Assembly: GCF_002754375.1 (NCBI RefSeq)
Contig: NZ_PEFF01000001.1
Location: 4,729,501 to 4,793,500, forward strand
Source: Variovorax sp. 54
GTDB lineage: Bacteria > Pseudomonadota > Gammaproteobacteria > Burkholderiales > Burkholderiaceae_C
Reading direction: 5' to 3'
Length of the DNA: 64,000 bases
This document shows, one piece after another, positions 1 to 10,218 of the stretch; within the stretch, counting starts at the first letter, position 1, and each line of letters opens with the position of its first letter. The notes below the pieces were generated by a model. That model made no database searches, was not told where the DNA came from, and saw only the letters and a list, made by a program, of their open reading frames with translations. Made by a program: the position numbers and the translations under genes.

Positions 1-620
1 TGATGGCACTGAGCAATTTCGCCAGCGCCGCCAAGGCTTTCGCCGAGCAGGGCAACCAGCCGCTCCTGGCCAGCAGCCTCGACGAAACCGTGGCGCAGGC
101 CAAGCGCAGCGCCGAGATCGTGCGGCGCATCCGCGGCTTCGTGCGCCAGCGCACCGCCGGCACCGAAGACTGCGCGGTGGCCGCGCTGGTGGCCAACGCG
201 CTGGCGCTGCTGCAGGGCGAGATGCGCCAGCGGCAGGTGCGCGCCGAGGTGCGTGTGGCGCCCGCGCTGCCGCCCGTGCGCGGCGACCGCGTGCTGCTCG
301 AGCAGGTGCTGCTGAACCTGCTGTCGAACAGCCTGCAGGCGATGGAGCAGGGCACGCCGCCCGACCGGCGCGTGGTCGAGGTCGAGGCCGAGTTGCACGA
401 AGGACGCGTGCACATCCGCATCGCCGACCACGGCCCCGGCATCGACGCGGCGCTGGCCGAGCAGGTCTTCGCGCCGTTCTTCACCACCAAGGCCGGCGGG
501 CTCGGGCTGGGCCTGAACATCTGCCGCACCATCGTGGAGGCCCACCGCGGCCGGCTGTCGTTTGCCGACCGGCCCGGCGGCGGCACGGTCTTCACCCTCG
601 AACTGGAGGCTTCCCCGTGA
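1..620 (+). CDS. Two-component sensor histidine kinase, C-terminal part (cut by window start)
   Basis: Partial: the reading frame is open to the first base. What remains is the end of the dimerisation helix and the whole HATPase_c domain. The N box (NLLSNSLQAM), G1 box (DHGPGI), F box (FAPFFTT) and G2 box (GLGLGLNI) are all present, so ATP binding should be intact. The text at the very start (ALSNFASAA) matches the stretch that follows the phospho-acceptor His of kinases with an 'H-E-x-x-Q-P-L' H box, so that His should lie just outside the window. It overlaps the response regulator by GTGA, and the next gene is an MHS-family transporter, so it probably senses a carboxylate-like substrate (inference). 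Family: FixL/DctB-like kinases that pair with FixJ/NarL regulators. Confidence 0.93.
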   Translation, partial: MALSNFASAAKAFAEQGNQPLLASSLDETVAQAKRSAEIVRRIRGFVRQRTAGTEDCAVAALVANALALLQGEMRQRQVRAEVRVAPALPPVRGDRVLLEQVLLNLLSNSLQAMEQGTPPDRRVVEVEAELHEGRVHIRIADHGPGIDAALAEQVFAPFFTTKAGGLGLGLNICRTIVEAHRGRLSFADRPGGGTVFTLELEASP

Positions 621-1237
621 ACGCACCCCTGCTTGCCAACCACCTGTGCGTCGTCGACGACGACGAGGCCGTGCGCCGCTCTCTGGGCCTGCTGCTGCTG
701 TCGCGCGGCCATGCGGTGCAGGCCTTCGCCTCGGGCGAGGCCTTTTTGGCCGGTGCCGACCTGCAGCGCCCGGGCTGCGCCATCCTCGACCTGCGCATGG
801 AGGGCATGAGCGGCCTGCAGGTGTTCGACGCGCTGCGCGCGCAGGACAGCCCGCTGGTCGTGATCTTCCTGTCCGGGCACGGCGACATTCCGATGGCCGT
901 CGAGGCGGTGCAGAACGGCGCCTTCGGCTGGCTGGAGAAACCCTGCAACGACGAGCGCCTGCTCGACAGCATCGCCAAGGCGCTGCACAAGGCCGAAGAG
1001 GTCGCCGTGCGCCGCCACGCCCGGCAGGCCGCGCAGGCGCTGTGGGCCAAGCTCACGCCGCGCGAGATGCAGGTCGCCCGGCTCGTGGCCGAAGGCCTGC
1101 CCAACAAGCGCATCGCGCAGGAACTCGCGCCGCTGGAGCTGCGCACGGTGGAAACGCACCGGGCGCACATGTTTGCGAAGCTGGGCTTTTCGAGCAGCCT
1201 GGAGCTGGACCGCTTCCTGCGCGAGCACGGTCTCTAG
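617..1237 (+). CDS. Response regulator, FixJ/NarL (LuxR-type HTH) family
   Basis: 206 residues starting at GTG that overlaps the kinase stop codon. Receiver domain roughly residues 8-120: acidic pocket D14-D16, phospho-acceptor D58 in AILDLRM, conserved Lys K108 in LEKP. A LuxR/FixJ-type helix-turn-helix follows (about 143-200: LTPREMQVARLVAEG, then TVETHRAHMFAKLG). All residues needed for phosphotransfer and DNA binding are present. It forms an operon with the upstream kinase and lies just before an MHS symporter gene. The 18-nt palindrome at 1254-1271, between this gene and the transporter, is the obvious candidate binding site. Confidence 0.94.
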   Translation: MNAPLLANHLCVVDDDEAVRRSLGLLLLSRGHAVQAFASGEAFLAGADLQRPGCAILDLRMEGMSGLQVFDALRAQDSPLVVIFLSGHGDIPMAVEAVQNGAFGWLEKPCNDERLLDSIAKALHKAEEVAVRRHARQAAQALWAKLTPREMQVARLVAEGLPNKRIAQELAPLELRTVETHRAHMFAKLGFSSSLELDRFLREHGL

Positions 1238-1253
1238 AACCTAGGGTTTACCC

Positions 1254-1271
1254 CTGCGTACGGGTACGCAG
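1254..1271. promoter_or_regulatory. 18-nt perfect palindrome, candidate response-regulator operator
   Basis: CTGCGTAC-GG-GTACGCAG: two 8-bp arms around a GG spacer, 17 bp after the regulator stop codon and about 110 bp before the transporter start. A second short inverted repeat, GGG-TTTA-CCC, lies immediately upstream. No T-tract follows, so it does not look like a terminator. FixJ/NarL regulators bind short inverted repeats, and this is the only strong dyad in the gap. Binding is inferred. Confidence 0.5.
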
Positions 1272-1382
1272 CCTCGCGGCGGGGGCCTACGGACGACAGC
1301 GCGCTCCCGGCGGACCAGACTCCCCGGCACGGCTTTCCGCGGGCTTCGCGGGGGCTGAAGCCAGAGACAAGGACCCCCTCGC

Positions 1383-2732
1383 ATGACCGCCATTGCCAGC
1401 AGCAGCACGAGCGCCGGCGCTTCCAGCCCGGACGCGACCAGCGACAACCACACCCCCTACACCTTCGAGGAAAAGCGCAAGCGCATCTTCGCCATCTTTG
1501 CCGCTTCGTCAGGCAATCTGGTGGAGTGGTTCGACTTCTACGTCTACGCCTTCTGCGCGATCTACTTCGCGCCCTCGTTCTTCCCCAAGTCGGACCCGAC
1601 GGTCCAGCTGCTGAACACGGCCGGCGTGTTCGCCGCGGGCTTTCTGATGCGCCCGATCGGCGGCTGGATCTTCGGCCGGCTGGCCGACCGCAAGGGCCGC
1701 AAGACGTCGATGGTGACCTCGGTCGTCATGATGTGCGTGGGCTCGCTGATCATTGCCTGCCTGCCCACCTACGCGCAGATCGGCGCCTGGGCGCCCGCGC
1801 TGCTGCTGGCCGCGCGCCTGCTGCAGGGCCTGTCGGTCGGCGGCGAGTACGGCACCACCGCCACCTACATGAGCGAAGTGGCGATGCGCGGCCAGCGCGG
1901 CTTCTTCTCGTCGTTCCAGTACGTCACGCTGATCGGCGGCCAGCTGCTGGCCGTGGTGGCCGTGGTGGTGCTGCAGCAGCTGCTCACCGAGGCCGAACTC
2001 AAGGCCTGGGGCTGGCGCATTCCCTTCGTGCTGGGCGCCCTGGCCGCCGTCGTGGCGCTGATGCTGCGCCGCACGCTGACCGAGACCGCCAGCACCAAGA
2101 CCCGCGCCGCCAAGGGCGCCGGCAGCGTCGCCGAGCTGTTCAAGCACCACAAGCGCGCCTTCCTCGTGGTGCTGGGCTACACGGCCGGCGGCTCGCTGAT
2201 CTTCTACACCTTCACCACCTACATGCAGAAGTACCTGGTGAACTCGGCCGGCATGTCGATCAAGACGGCCAGCAACGTGATGACGGCCTGCCTCTTCCTG
2301 TACATGTGCATGCAGCCGCTGTTCGGCGCGCTGTCGGACCGCATCGGCCGGCGCAGCAACATGCTGCTGTTCGGCGCCCTGGGCATGCTGATGACGGTGC
2401 CCGTGCTGAGCAACCTGCAAAGCGTGAGCAGCCCGCTGGTGGCCGGCGTGCTGATCACGCTGGCGCTGGCGGTGGTGAGCTTCTACACCTCGATCAGCGG
2501 CATCGTGAAGGCCGAGATGTTCCCGCCCGAAGTGCGCGCGCTGGGCGTGGGCCTGTCGTACGCGGTGGGCAACGCCATCTTCGGCGGCAGCGCCGAGTAC
2601 GTGGCGCTGGGCCTGAAGTCGATCGGCCACGAGTCGTACTTCTACTGGTACGTGACGGCGATGATGGGCGTGGCCTTCCTGGTCAGCCTGCTGCTGCCGA
2701 AGCAGGCGACGTACCTGCACAACGACAAGTAA
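1383..2732 (+). CDS. MFS transporter, metabolite:H+ symporter (MHS, KgtP-like) family
   Basis: 449 residues, 12 predicted membrane segments after a Ser/Thr-rich cytoplasmic tail of about 30 residues. The family signature is clear: [13 protein letters not shown] in the first segment, [18 protein letters not shown] in the segment 2-3 loop, and [12 protein letters not shown] in segment 4, as in alpha-ketoglutarate permease and related dicarboxylate/aromatic acid symporters. The substrate cannot be told from sequence. The ATG follows AAGGACC. It stands directly downstream of the kinase/regulator pair and ends at a strong terminator, so it is probably the single target of that system. Confidence 0.93.
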   Translation: MTAIASSSTSAGASSPDATSDNHTPYTFEEKRKRIFAIFAASSGNLVEWFDFYVYAFCAIYFAPSFFPKSDPTVQLLNTAGVFAAGFLMRPIGGWIFGRLADRKGRKTSMVTSVVMMCVGSLIIACLPTYAQIGAWAPALLLAARLLQGLSVGGEYGTTATYMSEVAMRGQRGFFSSFQYVTLIGGQLLAVVAVVVLQQLLTEAELKAWGWRIPFVLGALAAVVALMLRRTLTETASTKTRAAKGAGSVAELFKHHKRAFLVVLGYTAGGSLIFYTFTTYMQKYLVNSAGMSIKTASNVMTACLFLYMCMQPLFGALSDRIGRRSNMLLFGALGMLMTVPVLSNLQSVSSPLVAGVLITLALAVVSFYTSISGIVKAEMFPPEVRALGVGLSYAVGNAIFGGSAEYVALGLKSIGHESYFYWYVTAMMGVAFLVSLLLPKQATYLHNDK

Positions 2733-2754
2733 GCGCAGCGCCGCTTCATCACCG

Positions 2755-2779
2755 AACCCGGCCTCGCGCCGGGTTTTTT
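2755..2779 (+). terminator. Rho-independent terminator of the MHS transporter gene
   Basis: Stem ACCCGGC / GCCGGGT (2756-2762 with 2768-2774), 5-nt loop CTCGC, then six T. It also lies at the end of the convergent rhomboid gene, but the T-tract is on the + strand only. Confidence 0.9.
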
Positions 2780-4256
2780 ATGTGCGCTGCAACGCGCGCG
2801 TGACCATGTCGTTGGGCGCCAGCCGCAGCAGGTGCGGCAGCAGGCCCATCGCGCGCTCGCGTTCGCCCGCGTGCAGCAGCCCGTTGGCGCACACCGAGAG
2901 CGTGTCGGCCAGCTCGGGGTGGTCGGGCGCGGTCTTCAGCAGGATGCGGCAGAGCTTGTCGGCATCGCCGAACTGGCGGATGCGCGCAAAGCGGCGGGCC
3001 AGCCGGGCCATGTCGTCGGGCTTCAGGCGCACGCCCGGCCTGGCCTGGTCGAGGTAGGTCGTGAAGCTGCTGTGCTGCAGCGCCAGCGTGTCTTCATCGG
3101 TGGCGGGCAGGCGGAAGATGCGGCGCGCGGCCTGGTGGAAGTCGTCGCTGGCGGGCTGCAGGCGCGCGGTGTTGAACCAGGCGCGCAGCGTGTCGGTGTC
3201 GCCGGGGCGCAGGGTGGCGGCGGCGCGCCATTCGGCGCAGGCGGGCTCGAACTTCATCGCCGCCGACAGCTTGCGCGCGGCGGCCACGTGCTGGTCGAAG
3301 CGGTGGTCGTCGGTCACCATTTCCGACTTCACGGTCTCGGGTGTCTTCACACGGCCCAGCCACATGGCGCCGGCCATCAGCGCCGCGCCCGTCAGCAGGC
3401 CGCCCAGGTGGGCCATGTAGCCGACGCCCTGGTCCCCCATCCATTGCTGCAGCAGCTCGTTGGCGATCCAGGCCGGCAGCAAGAGCAGGGCGGGCGCAGT
3501 GACGTAGCTGAAATAGAAAAACAGCTGGTAGAAGAACCGGATGCGCCGCAGCCGGTACATCACGGCGTACATGCCCATCAGCGCCGAGATCGCGCCCGAA
3601 GCGCCCAGGCCGTGGCCGCCGTTGCCGGCATAGGCCCAGCTGGCCAGCAGCGACGAGCCGACGGCGCCCAGCAGGTAGAAGCACAGGTAGGTGCCGCGCC
3701 CCAGCGCCAGCTCGACCGAGAAGCCGAACAAAAAGAGGAACAGCATGTTGCCCAGCAGGTGGCCGGTGTCGGCATGCAGGAAGGCGGCGGTGACCCAGGT
3801 CCAGGGCTTGAGCGCGGCGCCCTTGTTCTGGTCGAGCGACCAGCGCTCGGTGAAAGGCGGGGGCAGCATCGCCTCGTACTGGCGGCGTTCGCGTTGCCAC
3901 TCGTCGAAGCGCGGGTTCGCGGGCGTCACGACCTCGTCGGTGCGCAGCTTCTTCAGGAAGGGCTGGTCGTTCTGCAGCGCTTCGAGCAGCTGCGGGTAGG
4001 CCTCTTCATGCCGCAGCGCGCGGCGCGCCATCTTGCCGCGCTTGGGGTCGGTCTTCTCAAGCCACTCGACGAAGGGCGGCAGCTCCAGTTCGGGCAGCAC
4101 GCTCTGCACGTAGAACTGCGCGGCGCGCTCGCGGCCGTTGTCTTCGCTGCGCTGCGGACCCCAGAACACGATCATGTTCAAGAGGATCAGCAGCACCGTC
4201 ATCCACGGCGGGTTGTGCCAGCTCGGTTTGTTTTCGAGCGGGATGGCGTAGAACAT
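2778..4256 (-). CDS. Rhomboid family intramembrane serine protease with C-terminal helical repeat domain
   Basis: 492 residues. Rhomboid core: HADTGHLLGNMLFLF loop/segment, catalytic Ser in GLGASGAISAL near residue 220 and catalytic His in MAHLGG near residue 281. The layout is unusual. After the first membrane segment (about 19-34) there is a long soluble insert of about 120 residues rich in charged residues before the second segment, and after the last segment (about 300) there is a soluble tail of about 190 residues that looks like TPR-type helical pairs. Bacterial rhomboids are often 200-300 residues, so this is a large version. It would cleave membrane-anchored substrates; none can be named. 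It is transcribed towards the MHS gene and lies downstream of argH across a REP-like element. Confidence 0.9.
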   Translation of the reverse strand: MFYAIPLENKPSWHNPPWMTVLLILLNMIVFWGPQRSEDNGRERAAQFYVQSVLPELELPPFVEWLEKTDPKRGKMARRALRHEEAYPQLLEALQNDQPFLKKLRTDEVVTPANPRFDEWQRERRQYEAMLPPPFTERWSLDQNKGAALKPWTWVTAAFLHADTGHLLGNMLFLFLFGFSVELALGRGTYLCFYLLGAVGSSLLASWAYAGNGGHGLGASGAISALMGMYAVMYRLRRIRFFYQLFFYFSYVTAPALLLLPAWIANELLQQWMGDQGVGYMAHLGGLLTGAALMAGAMWLGRVKTPETVKSEMVTDDHRFDQHVAAARKLSAAMKFEPACAEWRAAATLRPGDTDTLRAWFNTARLQPASDDFHQAARRIFRLPATDEDTLALQHSSFTTYLDQARPGVRLKPDDMARLARRFARIRQFGDADKLCRILLKTAPDHPELADTLSVCANGLLHAGERERAMGLLPHLLRLAPNDMVTRALQRT

Positions 4257-4290
4257 GAAGTGCTTTCCCGCTCTGAAGTTCGCCGCTTAC

Positions 4291-4382
4291 AGGCGGCCGC
4301 CGCCGGGCCGCCCCAAGGCGAGCCGCGCCTCCCCCCGGGGGGTGGAGTTACAGGAGCGAAGCGAGTGAAAAGCCGGGGGGCA
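4291..4382. repeat. REP-like GC-rich intergenic element
   Basis: Between the rhomboid start and argH stop. It contains two nested dyads: GGCGGCC ... GGCCGCC (about 4292-4312) and CTCCCCCC/GGGGGGTGGAG (about 4329-4347), followed by AGCGAAGCGAG and a run of six G. The make-up resembles short intergenic palindromic elements that recur in Comamonadaceae genomes (recollection, not searched). No coding potential. It may act as an RNA-stabilising or terminating hairpin for argH. Confidence 0.5.
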
Positions 4383-4389
4383 AACATTT

Positions 4390-5787
<1,398 letters not shown>

Positions 5788-5826
5788 GGGAGCCGTCCAG
5801 GAAGGCAATAATGGGTTGGTCACCCG

Positions 5827-6930
5827 ATGGATCTGATGTCTGCGATGCGCAACCCGGCGATTTTATCGGCCAGCTCCCCCTCCACGTCCGCCGCGTCGCC
5901 GGAACGTGCGCGCACGCCCGTGCGCGGCGGCCCGGCGTTGTTCGACGCCTGCCAGATCGGCGTGGTGCTGCGCACCGTGGTGTTCGTCGAAGCGGTGGTG
6001 GCGGTGGCCACGCTGTTCGTGGTCGGCTCCTTCGGCGAATGGCTGGTGCAGGCGGCCACGGTCACCGGCGGCGCGTTGCCCGCCACGCTGCTGTGGCTGG
6101 TGGCGGCCTGCGGGCTCAAGAAGCAATTGCGGCGCCTGCCGCCCCCGGGGCAGTACGCCGCGGGCGCCGTGCTGGGCGCGGTGGCCTCGCTGTATGGCTG
6201 CGGCCTGCTGCGCCTGACCGGCGTGATCGCCAGCGCGCCCTGGCTGGCCAGTGCGCTGGCCGGCGCGCTGTTCGCGGGGCTGGTGATGGCGGCCATGGTG
6301 CTGCGCGCGCGCGGCCAGACGCCGGCCGCGACCACGGCCCGGCTCGAAGAGCTGCAGTCGCGCATCCGCCCGCACTTTCTGTTCAACACGCTCAACAGCG
6401 CCATCGCGCTGGTGCGCGAAGAGCCGGCCAAGGCCGAAACCATGCTCGAAGACCTGGCCGAGCTGTTCCGCCAGGCGCTCACCGTACCGGGCGAATCGGG
6501 CACGCTGGCCGACGAGATCGCACTGGCCGAGCGCTACCTCGCCATCGAGCAGGTGCGCTTCGGCGACCGCCTGCGCATCCGCTGGGACCTCGATGCCGCC
6601 GCCAGCGACGCGCGCCTGCCGCCGCTGTTGCTGCAGCCATTGGTCGAGAACGCCATCAAGCACGGTGTGGAGCCCAGCCCCGACGGCGGCAAGCTGCGCA
6701 TCCGCACCGAGCGGCGCGGCGGCATGGTCGTGATCGAGGTGGTCAACAGCCTGCCGCCGCTGCGCTGGGCCGACCAGCCGCTGCCGCGCGGCCATGGCAT
6801 CGCCCTGGACAACGTGCGCGAGCGGCTGCGCCTCTTGCACGACATGCAGATGCAATTCAGCGCCGGCATGGACCAGAAGAACTACCGCGTACGCATCGCG
6901 ATTCCCGCAGACTCCGCCGAATCCCCATGA
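5827..6930 (+). CDS. algZ: Sensor histidine kinase of the LytS/AlgZ (FimS) family
   Basis: 367 residues. About 35 disordered residues, then four to five membrane segments (about 45-160), then a His_kinase domain of the LytS type: [12 protein letters not shown] with the phospho-acceptor H183, and an atypical HATPase domain with [14 protein letters not shown] and [13 protein letters not shown]. This class lacks the standard H box and works with LytTR regulators. The stop overlaps the algR start (ATGA). In Pseudomonas FimS/AlgZ with AlgR controls alginate, type IV pili and virulence; here the targets are unknown. Confidence 0.94.
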   Translation: MDLMSAMRNPAILSASSPSTSAASPERARTPVRGGPALFDACQIGVVLRTVVFVEAVVAVATLFVVGSFGEWLVQAATVTGGALPATLLWLVAACGLKKQLRRLPPPGQYAAGAVLGAVASLYGCGLLRLTGVIASAPWLASALAGALFAGLVMAAMVLRARGQTPAATTARLEELQSRIRPHFLFNTLNSAIALVREEPAKAETMLEDLAELFRQALTVPGESGTLADEIALAERYLAIEQVRFGDRLRIRWDLDAAASDARLPPLLLQPLVENAIKHGVEPSPDGGKLRIRTERRGGMVVIEVVNSLPPLRWADQPLPRGHGIALDNVRERLRLLHDMQMQFSAGMDQKNYRVRIAIPADSAESP

Positions 6931-7679
6931 GCCTCAAGACCCTGATCGTTGACGACGAAGCCCTGGCCCGTTCGCGCCTGCGCACGCTGCTGCGCGACTG
7001 CAGCTCGCCCGCCGCCGAGGTGACGGCCGAAGCCGCGCAGGGCGAGGAGGCGCTGGCGCACCTGGCCGCGATGGACCTCGACCTGGTGCTGCTCGACGTG
7101 CACATGCCCGGCGTCGACGGCATCGAGGTGGCGCGCGCGCTGCGCAGTCGGCCCGACGCGCCGGCCGTGGTGTTCGTGACGGCGCATGCCAGCCACGCGG
7201 TCACGGCCTTCGAGCTGGAGGCGGTCGACTACCTCACCAAGCCCGTGCGCGCCGAGCGGCTGCAGCAGGCGCTGCAGAAGGCCGAGCGCTTCCTGAAGGA
7301 GCGTCGCGCGTCGCAGCCGGCCGCCGAGGCCACGCCCGAGTCCGTACTCATCCAGGACCGGGGCCGCGCCGAGCGCGTGCCGCTGTCCGAGGTGCTGTAT
7401 CTCAAGTCCGAATACAAGTACCTCACGGTGCGCACCGCCACGCGCAGCCACATCCTCGACGGCTCGCTCAATGACTTCGAAGAGCGCTACCCGAACCGCT
7501 TCCTGCGCGTGCACCGCAACGCGCTGGTGGCGCGCTCGGCCATCCGCGCACTCGAGCGCTACGACGACGGCGAAGACGCCGAAGGCTGGGCGCTGCGGCT
7601 CGATTCGGTGCCCGAGCCCGTGGCGGTGTCGCGCCGCCAGCTGGCCGCGGTGCGCGAGATGCTCAAGGAATCGCGATGA
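6927..7679 (+). CDS. algR: LytTR-family response regulator
   Basis: 250 residues; ATG overlaps the algZ stop. Receiver domain residues 4-120 with D9/D10, phospho-acceptor D57 (VLLDVHMPG) and K105 (YLTKP). LytTR DNA-binding domain from about 148 to the end (VLYLKSEYKYLTV, FLRVHRNALV), which binds direct repeats rather than inverted ones. Pairs with AlgZ. In P. aeruginosa the next gene is hemC; here a transporter gene overlaps its stop codon and hemC is about 25 kb away. Confidence 0.95.
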   Translation: MSLKTLIVDDEALARSRLRTLLRDCSSPAAEVTAEAAQGEEALAHLAAMDLDLVLLDVHMPGVDGIEVARALRSRPDAPAVVFVTAHASHAVTAFELEAVDYLTKPVRAERLQQALQKAERFLKERRASQPAAEATPESVLIQDRGRAERVPLSEVLYLKSEYKYLTVRTATRSHILDGSLNDFEERYPNRFLRVHRNALVARSAIRALERYDDGEDAEGWALRLDSVPEPVAVSRRQLAAVREMLKESR

Positions 7680-8956
7680 CCGACGAGACCGCGGGCGGCA
7701 CGACGCCGCCGCCTGAGCCCCGGCCCCCGGCGTCCGAGGTGCCGCCGCCCGCGCCGCAGCCCCCGCCCGAACCACCGGCGCCTGCGCCGGTGGAGGCGAA
7801 GGACGAGGCGCCGGGCGAAGACGCCACGACCGCCACGACCGCCGCGCGCCGGCGCTTCGTGCTGCACATGCCGGTCGACGTGCGCAGCGCCTCGCTCGTG
7901 GTGCTGGCCGTGCTCGCCAGCGTCTTCGCGCTGCGCTGGGGGCAGGCCGTGTTCGTGCCGCTGATGCTGAGCCTGATGCTGAACTACGCGCTGTCGCCGC
8001 TGGTCGAGCGCCTGCACCGCTGGCACGTGCCGCGCTGGATCGGTTCGGCGGCGATCCTGCTGGGCCTGTTCGGCGGGCTCGGGTGGACCGGCTATTCGCT
8101 CTCGGGCAGCGCCTCGCAGCTGCTCGACTCGCTGCCGGTCGCCGCGCAGAAGCTGGGCCAGGCCATGCGCCGCGACAAGAACGCCAGCGCCACGCCGCTG
8201 GACAGCGTGCAGCAGGCCGCCGCCCAGCTCGAAAAGGCGGCCGAGGAAAACTCCGCGCGCGTCGCCTCGCGCAAGGGCGTGGCGCGCGTCGTCATCGAGC
8301 GGCCGGGCTTCAACGTGCGCGACTACCTGCTCAGCGGCACCGTCGGCCTGCTCAACGCGATGGGGCAGCTCACGCTGGTGGCCTTCCTCACCTACTTCGC
8401 GCTGTGTTCGGGCGACACCTTCCGGCGCAAGCTCATCAAGATCACCGGGCCCAGCCTGCAGAAGAAGAAGGTCACGGTGCACGTGCTGGACGACATCACG
8501 CGCAACATCGAACGCTACCTGCTGGTGCAGATATTGGTGAGCGCGCTGGTGGGGCTCGCCACCGGCTTGGCGTTCTGGCTCATGGGCGTGGAGAACGCGG
8601 CCGTGTGGGGAATCATCGCGGCCGTGACCAACCTCATCCCCTACATCGGCTCGGTGATCGTGCTGGTGGCGGCGGGGCTCATGGCCTTCCTGCAGTTCAG
8701 CAGCATCGAGATGGCGCTGCTGGTGGGCGGCGTCTCGCTGGCCATCCACACGGTGGTGGGCAACCTGCTCATGCCCTGGCTCACCAGCCGCACCAGCCGC
8801 ATGAACCCCGTGGCGGTGTTCGTGGGCGTGATCTTCTGGGGCTGGCTGTGGGGCATCTGGGGGCTGCTGCTGGGCATCCCGATCACCATGGTCATCAAGT
8901 CGATCTGCGACCGGGTGGAAGACCTGCAGCCGATCGGCGAGCTGCTGGGCGAGTAG
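7676..8956 (+). CDS. AI-2E family (PerM/TqsA-like) membrane transporter
   Basis: 426 residues, overlapping algR by ATGA, so translationally coupled to it. The first 60 residues are a proline/alanine-rich cytoplasmic tail. Then the AI-2E_transport domain: paired membrane segments, a cytosolic-facing loop of about 130 residues, and the conserved C-terminal half with NLIPYIGSVIVLVAAGLMAF and the PITMVIKSICD end. Members export small molecules or act as Na+/H+ antiporters; the name does not prove AI-2 transport. Its place in the algZR operon suggests control with, or work for, that system. Confidence 0.9.
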   Translation: MTDETAGGTTPPPEPRPPASEVPPPAPQPPPEPPAPAPVEAKDEAPGEDATTATTAARRRFVLHMPVDVRSASLVVLAVLASVFALRWGQAVFVPLMLSLMLNYALSPLVERLHRWHVPRWIGSAAILLGLFGGLGWTGYSLSGSASQLLDSLPVAAQKLGQAMRRDKNASATPLDSVQQAAAQLEKAAEENSARVASRKGVARVVIERPGFNVRDYLLSGTVGLLNAMGQLTLVAFLTYFALCSGDTFRRKLIKITGPSLQKKKVTVHVLDDITRNIERYLLVQILVSALVGLATGLAFWLMGVENAAVWGIIAAVTNLIPYIGSVIVLVAAGLMAFLQFSSIEMALLVGGVSLAIHTVVGNLLMPWLTSRTSRMNPVAVFVGVIFWGWLWGIWGLLLGIPITMVIKSICDRVEDLQPIGELLGE

Positions 8957-8996
8957 GCCGGAGGGCCTTCAGGAAAGTGCGCCGTTCGGTGCTATA

Positions 8997-9024
8997 AATT
9001 ATTGCGAATCAATTCGCAATAATT
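8997..9024. promoter_or_regulatory. Perfect 13-bp inverted repeat (Fur-like) at the start of the DUF1624/OprD unit
   Basis: Arms AATTATTGCGAAT (8997-9009) and ATTCGCAATAATT (9012-9024) with a 2-bp centre. It overlaps a TATAAA -10-like sequence at 8993-8998 and ends 2 bp before the ATG at 9027, covering the expected promoter start point and ribosome-binding region. The core GCGAAT-N2-ATTCGC resembles beta-proteobacterial Fur boxes (family knowledge). Repressor identity is inferred. Confidence 0.6.
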
Positions 9025-9026
9025 CA

Positions 9027-10208
9027 ATGTCCGACGTTTCATCCGCCTCCTTGCCACCCCGCGCCGGCGCCCCGGCCCGGCTGCTCTCCATCGACGCGCT
9101 GCGCGGCCTCGTGATCCTGTTCATGCTGCTGGACCACGTGCGCGAAACCTTCTACCTGCACCACCAGGTGCCCGACCCGATGCTCGTGGCGCAGACGCCG
9201 CCGGCGCTGTTCTTCGGCCGCCTGCTGGCGCACCTGTGCGCGCCGGTGTTCGTGTTCCTGACCGGGCTGTCGGCCTTCCTCTACGGCGCCAAGCAGGCGG
9301 ACGGCCGCGCGGCGGCGTCCTCGTTCCTGTGGAAGCGGGGCGTGTTCCTCGTGGTGCTGGAGGTCACGGTCGTCAACTTCGCGTGGACCTTCCAGTTCCC
9401 GCCGGCCACGGTGTTCCTGCAGGTGATCTGGGTGATCGGGCTGTCGATGCTGGCGTTGTCGGCGCTGGTGTGGCTGCCGCGCCGGGCGCTGGTCGTGTTG
9501 GGCGTGGTGCTGGTGGCGGGGCACAACCTGCTCGACGGCCTGCACTTTCCCGTGGGCCATGTGTTGCACGTGCCCTGGGCCGTGCTGCACGACCGGGGCT
9601 GGATCGAGGTGTCCGACGCCTTGAGGCTGCGCACGTCGTACCCGCTGCTGCCGTGGATCGGCGTGATCGCGCTGGGCTATGTCGCCGGGCCGTGGTTCCT
9701 GCCCGGCGCCGATGCGCCGCAGCGCCAGCAGCGGCTGCTCGCGTGGGCCGTGGGCCTGCTCGTCGGCTTCGTGTTGCTGCGCGCACTCGACGTCTACGGC
9801 GACAAGCCCTGGGTGGCGGGGGACAGCGCGCTGACGACCGCGATGGCCTTCCTGAACATCACCAAGTACCCGCCGTCGCTGCTGTTCATTGCACTGACGC
9901 TCGGCGTGGGGCTGTGGCTGCTGCGCCTGTTCGAGCGCCGGCAGGGCGCGGCATGGCTCGCGCCGCTGGCCGTGTTCGGCGCGGCGCCCATGTTCTTCTA
10001 CGTGCTGCACCTGTACGTGCTCAAGTTCCTCTATCTGGGGGCCGAGGCGACATGGGGCCCCAACCAGGGCCGCTTGTTCGGCTTCGACGCTGTCTGGATG
10101 GTGTGGCTGACCACCGGGGCGCTGGCCTTTGCGCTGTACCCGGCGGTGCGCGCCTTCGCGGCCCTGAAGGCGCGGCGCCGCGACATCGCGTGGCTCAAGT
10201 ACCTGTGA
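9027..10208 (+). CDS. DUF1624 / heparan-alpha-glucosaminide acetyltransferase-like membrane protein
   Basis: 393 residues with about 10 hydrophobic segments. The opening RLLSIDALRGLVILFMLLDHVRE is the hallmark of the DUF1624/YeiB acyltransferase-like superfamily, whose membrane His is thought to carry an acyl group across the membrane; the DH pair here matches. Segment endings such as APMFFYVLHLYVLKFLYL also fit. Substrate unknown. The ATG lies 2 bp after the palindrome and there is no separate Shine-Dalgarno sequence, so repressor binding would block transcription start. An OprD-type porin follows after 10 bp in the same unit. Confidence 0.87.
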   Translation: MSDVSSASLPPRAGAPARLLSIDALRGLVILFMLLDHVRETFYLHHQVPDPMLVAQTPPALFFGRLLAHLCAPVFVFLTGLSAFLYGAKQADGRAAASSFLWKRGVFLVVLEVTVVNFAWTFQFPPATVFLQVIWVIGLSMLALSALVWLPRRALVVLGVVLVAGHNLLDGLHFPVGHVLHVPWAVLHDRGWIEVSDALRLRTSYPLLPWIGVIALGYVAGPWFLPGADAPQRQQRLLAWAVGLLVGFVLLRALDVYGDKPWVAGDSALTTAMAFLNITKYPPSLLFIALTLGVGLWLLRLFERRQGAAWLAPLAVFGAAPMFFYVLHLYVLKFLYLGAEATWGPNQGRLFGFDAVWMVWLTTGALAFALYPAVRAFAALKARRRDIAWLKYL

Positions 10209-10218
10209 GCGACGGGCG

